NCBI GenBank assembly: GCA_947493705.1
Contig: CANLSH010000012.1
Coordinates: forward strand, 1 to 64,000
Reading direction: 5' to 3'
Length of the DNA stretch: 64,000 bases
Source of the DNA: an uncultured Arachnia sp.
Lineage (GTDB): Bacteria; Actinomycetota; Actinomycetes; Propionibacteriales; Propionibacteriaceae
This document shows positions 26,374 through 36,183 of the stretch, in pieces (positions within the stretch are counted from its first letter, which is position 1; every line of letters begins with the position of its first letter). The notes beneath the pieces are model-generated. The model was given only the letters and a program-made list of their open reading frames with translations, searched no databases and was not told the DNA's origin. Both the position numbers and the translations under genes were made by a program.

Positions 26374-29300
26374 TCAGCGCGGCACGATGACCAGCACCAG
26401 GTCCCCACCGTCGAGCTGCGTGGTACCCGGCACCGCGATGCGCGTCACTGCTCCCGCCACTGTGGCGTTGATGGAGGCCTCCATTTTCATGGCTTCGATG
26501 GTGGCAACAGGATCGCCGATGGCGATGGCATCGCCCACTTCCACCGTCACGGTCACCGCACCAGCGAAGGGCGCGGCTACGTGGCCGGGGTTGGACGAGT
26601 CCGCCTTTTCGGTCACAGCCACATCTGAGGTCAAGGAGAAGTCACGGACCCGAACCGGCCGAATCTGGCCGTTCATGTGGCACATCACCGTGCGCTTGGC
26701 CCACTTGTCCGGTTCGCCAATGGCTTCCAAACCGTAAATCAGATCGACACCCTTTTCCAGCTTGGTGCCGTATTCGCGGCCCGGTTCCATCCCGTACAGG
26801 AAGGACACGGTGGGCAGCTTTGACAGGTCCCCGAAGTCCTGACGCATCTGTTCGAATTCACGATTGGGGCCGGGGAAGAGCAGTCGATTGAGGGTTTCCT
26901 GACGGCTGCGGCCGGGCTCGGCAAGGAACACCAGATCTTCCGGCGCCACTTCGGTGACCCGCGCCGGCGTGCGTCGTCCTTCGAGAGCCTTGGTGCGGAA
27001 CGGCTCGGGCCATCCGCCTGCCGGATGACCCAATTCTCCGTTCAGGAAGCCAATCACGGAATCGGGGATGTCAAACTTCTGTGGGTTCTCGGCGAACTCC
27101 TGCGGATCCGCCTCTGCTGCCACGAGGTGCAGTGCAAGGTCACCGACCACCTTGGAGGACGGCGTCACCTTGGTGGGCCGTCCCAGAATCTTGTCGGCCG
27201 CGCTGTACATGGCCTCGATGGCCTCGAACTTCTCTCCGAGACCTAGGGCGATGGCCTGCTGTCGAAGGTTGGAGAGCTGGCCACCGGGAATCTCGTGGTC
27301 ATAGACTCGACCTGTAGGCGCCGTCAGGCCGGACTCGAATGGCTTGTACAGCTTGCGCACGGCTTCCCAGTACGGTTCGAGGGCCAACACAGCCTGGGGA
27401 TCAAGGTCCGGGGCTCGTCCCCCACCCTCGAGAGCCATGAGCAGCGCCGACATCGGCGGTTGCGACGTGGTGGAGGCCATGGCGGAGCTGGCCACATCAA
27501 CCGCATCCACCCCGGCGTCGATGGCGGCCATGAGCGTGGCAATCTGTCCGCCAGTGGTGTCGTGGGTGTGCAGATGGACGGGGAGTTCAAAACGTTCCCG
27601 CAGGGCTGAGACGAGCTTCGCCGCAGCGCGCGGACGCAACAAACCTGCCATGTCCTTGATGGCGAGGATGTGTGCGCCCGCCTCCACGATCTCCTCCGCG
27701 AGACGCAGGTAATAGTCCAGCGTGTAAATCTTTTCGCTGGGGTCCAGAAGGTTGGACGTGTAGCACAGTGCAACCTCCGCCACCGACGTCGTGGCGCGCA
27801 CTGCGTCAATAGCGGGGCGCATCTGCTCAACATCGTTGAGTGCATCGAAGATACGGAAGATGTCCACACCCACATCGGCAGCCTCGGCCACGAAGGCATC
27901 ACTCACCTGCGTCGGATAGGGCGTGTAGCCCACGGTGTTGCGACCGCGCAGGAGCATCTGGAGATTTTGGTTCGGCATGGCCTGACGGAACTTCGCCAAC
28001 CGTTCCCACGGATCCTCGGCCAGGAATCGCAATGCCACATCGTAAGTGGCACCACCCCAGCACTCCACCGAGAACATGCCCGGCAGCATCTGCGCCTGGT
28101 GGGGCGCCACCGCGATCAGGTCCCGCGTGCGTACCCTCGTGGCCAACAGGGACTGGTGTGCGTCCCGATACGTCGTGTCAGTAATTCCCACGGCGTTCTG
28201 GTTGCGCAGCTCACGGGCGAAGCCCTCGGCACCCAACGCGAGGAGCCGGCCACGGGTGCCCTCAGGCACCTCGGCATCGAGCTTGATCTCCGGCAGCTTC
28301 GTGCCCGGGTCCAGGGAAGTAGGTGCATCGCCGTTCGGTTTGTTCACCGTGGTCTCGGCGACGTAGCGCAGCAGTTTCGTACCTCGATCAGACGGTGTGC
28401 GTGCGCTGCGCAGGTAGGGCCGTTCATCAATGAAGGACGTGGTGACGTTGCCCGCCTCGAAGTCGGGATCCTCCAGCACTGAACGGAGGAAGGGAATGTT
28501 GGTGGCCACCCCACGTACTCTGAACTCGGCAAGGGCGCGCTTGGCTCGCGCTATCGCCATCGGCAGGTTCTTGCCGCGCGCGGTCAGCTTGACCAGGAGC
28601 GAATCGAAGTGGGGGCTGATCTCCACCCCTGTACCGGTGGTGCCGCCATCGAGCCTGATACCGGCGCCGGAGGCTGAACGGTAGGCCTGGATGGTACCGG
28701 TGTCGGGACGAAAGGAGTTCAGTGGATCCTCGGTGGTGATGCGGCACTGCAGCGCAGCCCCTCGAATCTCGAGTTCATCCTGACGAATACCCATTTCGTC
28801 CAGCGTCTCACCGGAGGCGATGCGCATCTGTGCCTGGACCAGGTCAACGTCTGTGATCTCCTCCGTGACAGTGTGCTCCACCTGGATACGAGGATTCATC
28901 TCGATGAAGACGTGCTGGCCGGCGCGTTCGCCCTCGGTCTCCACCAGGAATTCGACGGTGCCGGCGCAGGTGTAGTTGATGGCCCGGGCAAACTTCACGG
29001 CGTCTGCGGTGAGTGCCTCGCGCATCTCGTCGCTGATATGGGGCGCAGGCGCAATTTCCACCACCTTCTGGTGGCGACGCTGAATGGAGCAGTCCCTCTC
29101 GAACAGGTGGACGGTGTCACCCGTGGCATCCGCAAGTATCTGTACCTCGATGTGTCGCGGTGCGGCGACGGCCTGTTCGACGAACACTGTGGCGTCACCG
29201 AAAGCACCATCGGCCTCACGCATGGCGGCGCCGAGTTCGTCAACGAACCTCGCAGGGTCATCGACGCGACGCATCCCCCGACCACCGCCGCCGGCGACAG

Positions 29301-29775
29301 CCTTGACAAACACGGGGAACCCAATCTCCTCAGCCCCTGCCACCAGTGCGTCGACGTCGGTGGACGGATCAGTGGAGGCGAGTGTGGGAACACCTGCCTT
29401 GCGCGCCTGTTCCAGCGCCCGCACCTTGTTGCCAGCCATCTCCAGCACTTCCGGTGACGGACCGATGAATGTAATGCCGGCTTCCACACAGGCCGCAGAA
29501 AGATCAGGATTCTCCGACAGGAAGCCATAGCCCGGGTACACGGCGTCCGCGCCGGACTCCTTGGCGACACGGATGATCTCCGCGATATCGAGGTAGGCCC
29601 TCACCGGATGACCCTTGTCGCCGATGAGATAGGACTCACTGGCCTTGATGCGGTGGTCCGCATTGCGGTCCTCGTAGGGAAACACCGCTACGGTGCTGCA
29701 TCCCAGCTCGTAGGCGGCACGGAAGGCGCGGACGGCAATCTCGCCGCGATTTGCTACAAGGACCTTGGAGAACAT
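26374..29775 (-). CDS. pyc: pyruvate carboxylase
   Basis: A 1133-residue biotin enzyme that carboxylates pyruvate to oxaloacetate, feeding the TCA/propionate branch. Domains in order: biotin carboxylase (about 1-450, with KAVAGGGGRGMR and FIEMNPRIQVEHTVTEE), carboxyltransferase (about 530-800, starting DTTYRDAHQSLLATR), PYC/OADA conserved domain, and the biotinyl domain with the lysine in EAMKMEA near the C-terminus. It is full length. The start at 29775 is supported by TACGCT 7 nt upstream. With NifJ in the same window it gives two competing fates for pyruvate. Confidence 0.97.
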   Translation of the reverse strand: MFSKVLVANRGEIAVRAFRAAYELGCSTVAVFPYEDRNADHRIKASESYLIGDKGHPVRAYLDIAEIIRVAKESGADAVYPGYGFLSENPDLSAACVEAGITFIGPSPEVLEMAGNKVRALEQARKAGVPTLASTDPSTDVDALVAGAEEIGFPVFVKAVAGGGGRGMRRVDDPARFVDELGAAMREADGAFGDATVFVEQAVAAPRHIEVQILADATGDTVHLFERDCSIQRRHQKVVEIAPAPHISDEMREALTADAVKFARAINYTCAGTVEFLVETEGERAGQHVFIEMNPRIQVEHTVTEEITDVDLVQAQMRIASGETLDEMGIRQDELEIRGAALQCRITTEDPLNSFRPDTGTIQAYRSASGAGIRLDGGTTGTGVEISPHFDSLLVKLTARGKNLPMAIARAKRALAEFRVRGVATNIPFLRSVLEDPDFEAGNVTTSFIDERPYLRSARTPSDRGTKLLRYVAETTVNKPNGDAPTSLDPGTKLPEIKLDAEVPEGTRGRLLALGAEGFARELRNQNAVGITDTTYRDAHQSLLATRVRTRDLIAVAPHQAQMLPGMFSVECWGGATYDVALRFLAEDPWERLAKFRQAMPNQNLQMLLRGRNTVGYTPYPTQVSDAFVAEAADVGVDIFRIFDALNDVEQMRPAIDAVRATTSVAEVALCYTSNLLDPSEKIYTLDYYLRLAEEIVEAGAHILAIKDMAGLLRPRAAAKLVSALRERFELPVHLHTHDTTGGQIATLMAAIDAGVDAVDVASSAMASTTSQPPMSALLMALEGGGRAPDLDPQAVLALEPYWEAVRKLYKPFESGLTAPTGRVYDHEIPGGQLSNLRQQAIALGLGEKFEAIEAMYSAADKILGRPTKVTPSSKVVGDLALHLVAAEADPQEFAENPQKFDIPDSVIGFLNGELGHPAGGWPEPFRTKALEGRRTPARVTEVAPEDLVFLAEPGRSRQETLNRLLFPGPNREFEQMRQDFGDLSKLPTVSFLYGMEPGREYGTKLEKGVDLIYGLEAIGEPDKWAKRTVMCHMNGQIRPVRVRDFSLTSDVAVTEKADSSNPGHVAAPFAGAVTVTVEVGDAIAIGDPVATIEAMKMEASINATVAGAVTRIAVPGTTQLDGGDLVLVIVPR

Positions 29776-29986
29776 GGGGCACAGCGTAGCGAAACATCAA
29801 CTTCTGCCAGTTCTCGTGCCCGCGGACGGGATAAGCTCTCCCACGCCGCGACCGCACACCTGCTTGGCGGCAACCCCCATTGCATGTTCATATCCATCAC
29901 GGTGAGGTCGCCAGCGCCGACGCATCGACTCCATCCAGAGGGGTGAGACGGGGTGAACCCCCGGACCGGCATAATGATGAATCTCT

Positions 29987-30001
29987 GTACGAAAGACGTA
30001 C
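29987..30001 (+). other. small hairpin upstream of the PRC-barrel gene
   Basis: GTACG, a 5-nt loop and CGTAC lie just before the ribosome-binding site AAGGAGG (30010-30016). A CATAAT at 29970-29975 could be the -10, placing the hairpin near the mRNA 5' end, where it may protect the transcript. Confidence 0.35.
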
Positions 30002-30022
30002 GGGGATGCAAGGAGGACACAG

Positions 30023-30826
30023 ATGATCAATACTCACGACATCGACAACCTGTTGAACAACAAGGCCACCGTCTATGACAAGACCGGTGACAAAGTTGGT
30101 TCACTCAGCCAGATCTACCTCGACGACGCCACCAGCGAACCTTCATGGGCCACGGTGAACACAGGTCTTTTCGGAATGTCAGAGAGCTTCGTGCCGCTGG
30201 AAGGCGCTTCCGTTCGCGGTGAAGACCTCCACGTCGGCTACACCAAGGATCAGATCAAGGATGCTCCAAGCATTGATGAGGATCATCACCTTGAGCCGGC
30301 AGATGAGGACCGTCTGTACGAGTACTACTCCCTCAAGGGAACCGGACGCACCGACGTTGACCACGACACGGATCGCGCCCGTACCGACGCGCCTGTTGCC
30401 GGCGCTCCCGTCACTGACGCTTCCGTCACCGACGATGCCCGCCGTGGCTCCGCCGATGACTCCATGACCCTCTCCGAGGAGCGCGTCAACGTGGGCACCG
30501 AACGCCACGAAGCTGGCCGTGTTCGTCTGCGCAAGCACGTCGTGACCGAAAATGTCACGAAGACCGTGCCGGTGGAGCGTGAAGAGGTTGTTGTTGAGCG
30601 GGTGCCCGCCGACGGTGACAAGGGCCACATCGACGATGGTGGCGAAACGGCAGAGGTCACCCTCCACGAGGAGACGCCAGTCGTGGACAAGGAAACCGTC
30701 GCCACTGAGGAAGTACGCCTCGGCAAGAAGACTGTCACCGATCAGGAGACGGTCAACACGGAGGTCCGCAAGGAAGAAGTGGACACTGATACCGACGGTC
30801 TCGGCAACGATCGTCACAAGCACTGA
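30023..30826 (+). CDS. PRC-barrel and DUF2382 (YsnF/AvaK) stress protein
   Basis: A 267-residue cytosolic protein. Residues 1-100 form a PRC-barrel domain (ATVYDKTGDKVGSLSQIYLD). Residues 155-262 form the DUF2382 domain with repeated paired motifs of the type V-x-L-R-K-x-V-V-T-E and V-P-V-E-R-E-E-V-V-V-E-R. These proteins are common in actinomycetes and cyanobacteria and are linked to desiccation and general stress. It has a strong ribosome-binding site 6 nt before the ATG and a strong terminator downstream. Confidence 0.9.
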   Translation: MINTHDIDNLLNNKATVYDKTGDKVGSLSQIYLDDATSEPSWATVNTGLFGMSESFVPLEGASVRGEDLHVGYTKDQIKDAPSIDEDHHLEPADEDRLYEYYSLKGTGRTDVDHDTDRARTDAPVAGAPVTDASVTDDARRGSADDSMTLSEERVNVGTERHEAGRVRLRKHVVTENVTKTVPVEREEVVVERVPADGDKGHIDDGGETAEVTLHEETPVVDKETVATEEVRLGKKTVTDQETVNTEVRKEEVDTDTDGLGNDRHKH

Positions 30827-30854
30827 ACGCAATCGCCCCTGGCGATGTGAAGTG

Positions 30855-30892
30855 AGCGGCCCGGTCCACCAGCAATGGTGGACCGGGCCGCT
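30855..30892 (+). terminator. Rho-independent-like terminator of the PRC-barrel gene
   Basis: A perfect 16-bp GC-rich stem (arms 30855-30870 and 30877-30892, 6-nt loop) ends in TTT. It lies between convergent genes and can also stop the permease transcript from the other side. Confidence 0.8.
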
Positions 30893-30911
30893 TTGTGCCT
30901 CTTTGACATTC

Positions 30912-32465
30912 TCAGGCGATCAGCGCGATCAGCGATCCCTGGAGGAAGTACAGCACGAACATGGCAGCCACCACCCACATCAGCGGATGAACCCCACGCG
31001 CCCTACCACTGACGGCCCTGATGAACACATAAGCGAGAAAACCCGCGCCGACACCCGTGGTGATTGAGTAGCTGTAGGGCATGAGCACCATTGTCAGGAA
31101 GGCGGGGATCCCAAGGGACGCATCGCTCCAATCGATGTCCACAACCTGCGAGATCATCAGGAACCCGACGAAAACCAACACCGGGGACGCGGCCTCGGAA
31201 GGCACCATGTTGATGACGGGAGAGAGGAAAATTGCAAGCAGAAAAGCCGCACCGGTGACAACTGAGGCCAGTCCGGTGCGGGCCCCCTCTCCCACGCCAG
31301 CAGTGGACTCCACGTAGCAGGTGTTGGAGGAGACGGACCCCACACCGCCCGCCACCGCTGCCAGCGAGTCCACCATGAGGATGGACGTGGTGCGAGGCGG
31401 CATGCCACGCCCGTCGAGGAGCCCGGCTTCGCTGCCCACCGCCACAACGGTGCCCATGGTGTCGAAGAAGTCCGCGAGCAGGAGCGAGAACACCAGAACC
31501 GCCAACGTGACGAATCGCACCATGGAGAAGTTGCCCTCCGGAAAGAACGCCCCCACCATGTCGATCCGTCCGAGCAGGCTGAGGTCGGGCCACCCGAAAG
31601 AGCCCAGCTGCGGCACATTCAGCGCCCATCCCGTCGGGTTGTCGGGGCCGACGTTCGGACCGATCTTTGCGACCGTCTCAATGAGGATGGCCAGGGCCGT
31701 GGCCACGACGATGGAGATGAGCATCGCTCCCTTGACCAAGCGGACGTACAAGCCGATGAGCAACACCAAACCGAGAACGAAAACGAAGATGGGCCAGCCA
31801 GTCAGAGAACCGCCCACTCCAAGCTCAACCGGCGGAGCGCCGCTCGGTTTCCGGATGACCCCGGCATTGATGAGCCCGACGAAGGCGATGAACAGCCCGA
31901 TGCCCACGCTGATGGCGGTACGCAGTGTCCGCGGTACCGCCTTGAAGACAGCTGTCCGGAACCCCGTCAGGACGAGCAGCGCGATGATGATTCCCTCCCA
32001 GACCACCAGACCCATGGCCTGCGGCCACGTCATCTGCGGTGCCAGGACATAAGCCACCAACGCATTCAGTCCGAGCCCAGTGGCCAGCCCCATGGGAAAG
32101 CGGCCGAAGACACCCATCAGGATGGTCATGACACCGGCAATCAGTGCCGTGCCAGCAGCCACCATGCCAATGGAGGCGCCCACGGCAGTTGCGTCCACCT
32201 GCGTCATGGCCTCGTCGAGGAACTTTGGCGCTCCGGAGATCAGGAGGCCGCCGGAATCGGTGGCCGTCCCGATGATCAAGGGGTTCAGGGCAATGATGTA
32301 AGCCATCGCGAAGAAGGTGACGAGTCCGCCTCGCACTTCCTGGCCGATGCTGGATCGGCGACTGGTGATGTCGAAGAAACGATCCAGCGCACTCGTGTGG
32401 GTAGCGGGGACGGATGACTCGGGCCTCTTGGTTGCCCGGGGAGATTTGGTGACCACGGCCGTCAT
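30912..32465 (-). CDS. NCS2-family purine/nucleobase permease (AzgA-like)
   Basis: A 517-residue membrane protein with about 12-14 helices. The N-terminal GGLVTFFAMAYIIALNP, MGLATGLGLNALVAY, LLLADFFDTMGTVVAVGSEAG and SSNTCYVESTAGVGEGARTG segments are signatures of the AzgA branch of NCS2 transporters, which import hypoxanthine, guanine or adenine with protons. The start at 32465 is chosen by family length; an in-frame ATG at 32522 would add 19 residues. It is divergent from the CHRD-like secreted protein gene. Confidence 0.9.
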   Translation of the reverse strand: MTAVVTKSPRATKRPESSVPATHTSALDRFFDITSRRSSIGQEVRGGLVTFFAMAYIIALNPLIIGTATDSGGLLISGAPKFLDEAMTQVDATAVGASIGMVAAGTALIAGVMTILMGVFGRFPMGLATGLGLNALVAYVLAPQMTWPQAMGLVVWEGIIIALLVLTGFRTAVFKAVPRTLRTAISVGIGLFIAFVGLINAGVIRKPSGAPPVELGVGGSLTGWPIFVFVLGLVLLIGLYVRLVKGAMLISIVVATALAILIETVAKIGPNVGPDNPTGWALNVPQLGSFGWPDLSLLGRIDMVGAFFPEGNFSMVRFVTLAVLVFSLLLADFFDTMGTVVAVGSEAGLLDGRGMPPRTTSILMVDSLAAVAGGVGSVSSNTCYVESTAGVGEGARTGLASVVTGAAFLLAIFLSPVINMVPSEAASPVLVFVGFLMISQVVDIDWSDASLGIPAFLTMVLMPYSYSITTGVGAGFLAYVFIRAVSGRARGVHPLMWVVAAMFVLYFLQGSLIALIA

Positions 32466-32588
32466 GCTATCGACGACGCTTCCAAACCCGACTCTTCGGA
32501 CAGCTGATCGAACAATTTCCATGATTGACCAATCCGCTGAGCTTTCGGCTCCGAATGATGAGTGAGACCCCAACGAAAGGAACTCACC

Positions 32589-33383
32589 ATGAACCGCACC
32601 TGGAAGTCCATCTCTGCTTCGGCCGTTGCTGCACTGGTCGTTGCCGCCCCCATGGCGCTGTCCACCTCTGTGGCAGGAGCTGACGAGGGCGACGCAGTGA
32701 CGCTTCGCCTCGATTCGATGAAGGGCACCGATGCCTCCGGCATGGCAGCTCTCACCCCCACCGCCGACGGCGGCCTGATGGTGTCGATCAAGTCCAAGAA
32801 CCTGGTTCCCAACATGCCATCCGCCCAGCACCTGCACGGCGATTTCTCGGGCAAGAACTTCACGTGTCCCACGGACTCCGCTGACACTGATGGCAACGGC
32901 TTCATCAGCATCCCCGAGGGCGTTCCGGCCTACGGTGGCGTGAAAATCTCCCTCACCACCACGGGGGACGTCAGCGGAGACAGCGGCCTGGCTCTGGATC
33001 GCTTCCCCGTCGCCGATGCTGAGGGCAATCTCGAATACAGCCGGACCCTGACGGCAGCCGAGCTGCCCGAGGGAACGCTGGAGAACCTCGCGAACCTGCA
33101 CATCGTGCAGCACGGCGTCGATGCCAACGGCAATGACAAGTATGACCTCGAGGGGCTCGGTGAATCGGCCTTCGCCAAGTCCTTGGGCGTTGACGGCATT
33201 CCGGAAGAGGGCACCACTTCAGCCACCTGCGGCATGGTCATGCCTGCCGGTGGCGTCGAGACCGGCGGTGAAGCACCCACCGCCGTCAACGGTGGACTGC
33301 TCGCCGCGGGTGGCATCCTTGCCGCCGGTGGAGCAGCAGTTGCCGTCAGCCGTCGTCGTTCCGCGACTGTCACCGGTCGCTGA
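32589..33383 (+). CDS. secreted CHRD-like protein with possible sorting signal
   Basis: A 264-residue exported protein: signal peptide (cleaved after about residue 30, VAGA), a CHRD-like domain with histidine-rich motifs (SAQHLHGDF, NLHIVQHGVDANGNDKYD) and a C-terminal tail of the cell-wall sorting type. That tail has VETGG (residues 223-227), then a hydrophobic helix and RRR. No canonical LPxTG is present. The next gene, 6 bp away, is a class F sortase, which makes this protein its likely substrate. AAAGGA lies before the ATG. Confidence 0.8.
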   Translation: MNRTWKSISASAVAALVVAAPMALSTSVAGADEGDAVTLRLDSMKGTDASGMAALTPTADGGLMVSIKSKNLVPNMPSAQHLHGDFSGKNFTCPTDSADTDGNGFISIPEGVPAYGGVKISLTTTGDVSGDSGLALDRFPVADAEGNLEYSRTLTAAELPEGTLENLANLHIVQHGVDANGNDKYDLEGLGESAFAKSLGVDGIPEEGTTSATCGMVMPAGGVETGGEAPTAVNGGLLAAGGILAAGGAAVAVSRRRSATVTGR

Positions 33384-33389
33384 GCCACG

Positions 33390-34145
33390 ATGATGAACAG
33401 CACCAAGTCACCGCTGCAGTGGCGGGTGCTGACGGGGGGGATCGTAGGGTTGGTCGGGGTGGGCGTCATCGGCGCCGCCCTGGCTTTCCCCACGGTCACC
33501 ACACCGACGGTTCAACCGGCCGTGGCAGTTTCGTCCACACCGGGAGTGTCGATGAGTTCCATCGAAGCCGAGCCCGAGGAGACGGAGCCAACGGTTTTCG
33601 TCCGCCCGTCAGCTTCCGTGATGAATCTCGACTCTCCCGTACCATCAACCAGCCCAACGCCGTCTCCCGCCAGTGCGGAGGCGACGCCCACCGTCACGAG
33701 TCTGCCGGAGTCTGAGCCCGTCAGAGTCCGGATACCCAGCATCGGCGTTGACGCGTCAACCTCTCAGCTGGGGCTGGACGGCAACAAGCTCGCAACGCCG
33801 GACGACCCCGACGTCGTGGGTTGGTTCACCGGCGCACACACACCGGGGGCTCCCGGGCGCGCGGTGCTCAACGGCCACCTCACATGGAATGGTCGAAACA
33901 CCGTGTTCGCCAGTCTCCCGGACGTCGCTGTCGGTGCCGTCGTGGAAATAGACAGACAAGATGGTACGACAGCAAAATTTGAAATCACCAAGGTTTCCAC
34001 CTTCGAAAAGGACCAGTTCCCCACAGCAGAGGTATACGCTGCCACAGATGAGCCATCCCTGGTTCTGATCACCTGTGGCGGTGAATACAGTAAGTCGGAG
34101 CATTACTACGACTCCAATGTCATCGCCTTCGCCTCCGCTTCGTAG
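33390..34145 (+). CDS. srtF: class F sortase
   Basis: A 251-residue membrane-anchored transpeptidase: N-terminal membrane helix (about 13-33), a long Pro/Ser/Thr linker, and the catalytic domain from about 110. The catalytic His163 is in LNGHLTWNG and the catalytic Cys229 in LITCGGEYS, typical of class F. I did not assign the catalytic Arg with certainty. It would attach the neighbouring secreted protein to the envelope. The gene lies between the CHRD-like protein and sigK, all on one strand. Confidence 0.88.
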   Translation: MMNSTKSPLQWRVLTGGIVGLVGVGVIGAALAFPTVTTPTVQPAVAVSSTPGVSMSSIEAEPEETEPTVFVRPSASVMNLDSPVPSTSPTPSPASAEATPTVTSLPESEPVRVRIPSIGVDASTSQLGLDGNKLATPDDPDVVGWFTGAHTPGAPGRAVLNGHLTWNGRNTVFASLPDVAVGAVVEIDRQDGTTAKFEITKVSTFEKDQFPTAEVYAATDEPSLVLITCGGEYSKSEHYYDSNVIAFASAS

Positions 34146-34175
34146 CTGGAGCGAGGAAGGACGTGGACACCGCGC

Positions 34176-34787
34176 ATGAGCCAGGACCAGAAGCGGCCAG
34201 CACCCCGAAGGGCGGTTGACCATGAGGTCGACCAACTGTTGGCCGACCTGCTCTCCGACGTGCGCACCAACAGTGGCCGGGGCAGTGAGCAGGCATTTGC
34301 CGAACTGTATGACATGACCAGTGCCCGCCTTCACGGCCTCGTGCTGAGCGTTGTCCGCGCACCTGACCTCGCCGCCGAGATCACCCAGGAGGTGTATGTC
34401 GAGGTGTGGCGACAGGCGCCACGGTGGTCACCCCAGAAGGGCAGCGTCCGGGCGTGGATGCACACCATCGCTCACCGCCGGGCCGTGGACCGTGTCCGAT
34501 CAGTCCAGAAGGAGTCCGACAGGGAGGCACGCTGGGCAGGGACGGCACGTGACAGCGAGCCGGATCACACGTGGGAGGGCGTGGAGGCAACCCTCGAAGT
34601 CGAGGGTGTCAGATCCGCCCTCGACAAAATATCCGAAGTTCAGAAGGAAGCAGTTTCGCTGGCATACTACGGGGGCTACAGTCATCGGGAAGTGGCCGAG
34701 ATGTTGGGCCTGCCCCTGGGCACGGTGAAGACCCGAATCCGGGACGGATTACTTGGCTTACGAAGTGTGATGGGAGTGCGAACATGA
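34176..34787 (+). CDS. sigK: ECF RNA polymerase sigma factor SigK
   Basis: A 203-residue sigma factor with region 2 (FAELYDMTSARLHGLVLSVV, then AAEITQEVYVEVWRQAPRW) and region 4 helix-turn-helix (YYGGYSHREVAEMLGLPLG). It matches the SigK type by the pairing with RskA. The stop overlaps the rskA start by 4 bp. By analogy with mycobacteria it should direct transcription of surface proteins, here probably including the linked CHRD-like, sortase and lipoprotein genes; no clear SigK promoter motif was identified. Confidence 0.9.
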   Translation: MSQDQKRPAPRRAVDHEVDQLLADLLSDVRTNSGRGSEQAFAELYDMTSARLHGLVLSVVRAPDLAAEITQEVYVEVWRQAPRWSPQKGSVRAWMHTIAHRRAVDRVRSVQKESDREARWAGTARDSEPDHTWEGVEATLEVEGVRSALDKISEVQKEAVSLAYYGGYSHREVAEMLGLPLGTVKTRIRDGLLGLRSVMGVRT

Positions 34788-35557
34788 ATGACCTTCATTC
34801 ATTGATCGGCCCCTATATCACCGACTCCATGGAGAGCGACGAGCGCCACGCCTTTGAACTGCATCTCGAAGGCTGTGAGGACTGCCGGGCCGAAGTTCTC
34901 GATCTGCAGGAAACGATGGCGGAGATGTCCGCCCTCCACGAAACAGCTCCGCCACCAGAGCTTCGCTCCTCCATCCTGAGCGCGATAAAAACCACACCCA
35001 TGCTGGCTGCTGATGACTCTGCACGCTCAGACGTAATGGCGATCGATGAGGCTCCAGCCCAGAACGAGGAACCGTCCAATGTCGTTGCACCAGACTTCCA
35101 ACGGGCACGTCGCCCCGTTGCGACGTGGTTGGCAGCAGCAGCCGCCGTCCTGGCCGTTGCGCTCGGCGGGGTGACCGTGTGGCAGCAGACAGAGCTTCGC
35201 TCCGTGCAGGCGGCGGATGCCCAACGCCTTGAACTCCTTGCAGCTGCTGACCTGCAGGTCAGCAGCACCAGTCTCGAAGGCGCAGACCTCACCTACCTTG
35301 TTTCCCCCTCGCGGGGGGAAGCCATCATTGCCAGTACAGATTTCCCGACGCCAGACTCCGAGCGCTCGTGGCAGGTCTGGGTGGTGACGGACGATGTGCC
35401 ACGCTCCAGCGCCATCATTTCCGAGGGCGGAACGCTTCAAGTCTTGGTCGAGGACATCACAGGTGGGGACCTGATGGCCATCACAAATGAACCCCGGGGC
35501 GGCTCACCGGAACCCACGGGTGAAATTCAGGCAGCCGTCGAACTCCCAGGTGCGTGA
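34784..35557 (+). CDS. rskA: anti-sigma-K factor RskA
   Basis: A 257-residue single-pass membrane anti-sigma factor. The N-terminal cytosolic zinc-binding motif H27-x3-C31-x2-C34 (HLEGCEDC) holds SigK inactive. A membrane helix follows at about 112-131, then an extracytoplasmic domain with SERSWQVWVVTDD, typical of RskA. Release of SigK normally needs regulated proteolysis; no protease gene is nearby. The ATG at 34784 overlaps the sigK stop (ATGA). Confidence 0.92.
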   Translation: MNDLHSLIGPYITDSMESDERHAFELHLEGCEDCRAEVLDLQETMAEMSALHETAPPPELRSSILSAIKTTPMLAADDSARSDVMAIDEAPAQNEEPSNVVAPDFQRARRPVATWLAAAAAVLAVALGGVTVWQQTELRSVQAADAQRLELLAAADLQVSSTSLEGADLTYLVSPSRGEAIIASTDFPTPDSERSWQVWVVTDDVPRSSAIISEGGTLQVLVEDITGGDLMAITNEPRGGSPEPTGEIQAAVELPGA

Positions 35558-35651
35558 GCCGCCTGCTTGCGCAGACACTTGAGTGGGTGCTGGGCCCTGG
35601 CCCCGCCAAGCCGATAGGTTTGATACAGACGAAAGGGACCTACACATCCTC

Positions 35652-36176
35652 ATGAGCATTGTGAAATCGACGACGCTGACCACTCTCACCATCGTGGCGC
35701 TCCTGGGCGTCACTGCATGCAGCGACCCGGGAGCCAATGTGCCGGAACCCGGTCAGGGCACAGGCGGCGTGAATGCCAGTCAGCCGGTCAGCGAGCGCAG
35801 CACCGGCGCGGTGGAGACGACGGCGCCTGCAGGCGGCGCGGCCGCCCGCATTGGTGATGTGCAGACAACCGTTGAAAACGTTGCGTGCACCGTGCACAAC
35901 GGACAGTGGACCATGAGTGGTGGCGACGATGAAGGGGCGAAGGTGGCGGTGACTGCCACTGAGGATCGAGCCACCGTGCAGTCCGCCAGTGTCGTTCTCA
36001 GTGACGGCACCCTGGCGAGCATGTCCGGGGACAGCGGCAGCGCCACTATCTCATGGGAGGGTGAGACCTTCACTCTCACGGGTTCGGGTCAAGTGTTGAA
36101 CCTGAACAGCCCGGCGGAGAGCGACGAGGGCGCCGACGAGCAGGAATTCGTCATCACGGCGAGCTGCGACAACTGA
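35652..36176 (+). CDS. LpqH-like (19-kDa antigen type) lipoprotein
   Basis: A 174-residue lipoprotein with lipobox VTAC (Cys23), a Ser/Thr/Gly-rich linker to about residue 65, and a small beta domain (VENVACTVHNGQWTMSGG ... FVITASC) whose two cysteines can form a disulfide as in mycobacterial LpqH. LpqH proteins are abundant surface antigens of unclear function. It lies 94 bp after rskA and may belong to the SigK regulon. The start at 35652 gives a proper signal peptide. Confidence 0.8.
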   Translation: MSIVKSTTLTTLTIVALLGVTACSDPGANVPEPGQGTGGVNASQPVSERSTGAVETTAPAGGAAARIGDVQTTVENVACTVHNGQWTMSGGDDEGAKVAVTATEDRATVQSASVVLSDGTLASMSGDSGSATISWEGETFTLTGSGQVLNLNSPAESDEGADEQEFVITASCDN

Positions 36177-36183
36177 TCCCCGA

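Noticed and set aside
27670..28482. Plus-strand frame opposite pyc
   Set aside because: Antisense shadow of the pyruvate carboxylase gene; no recognisable domain.
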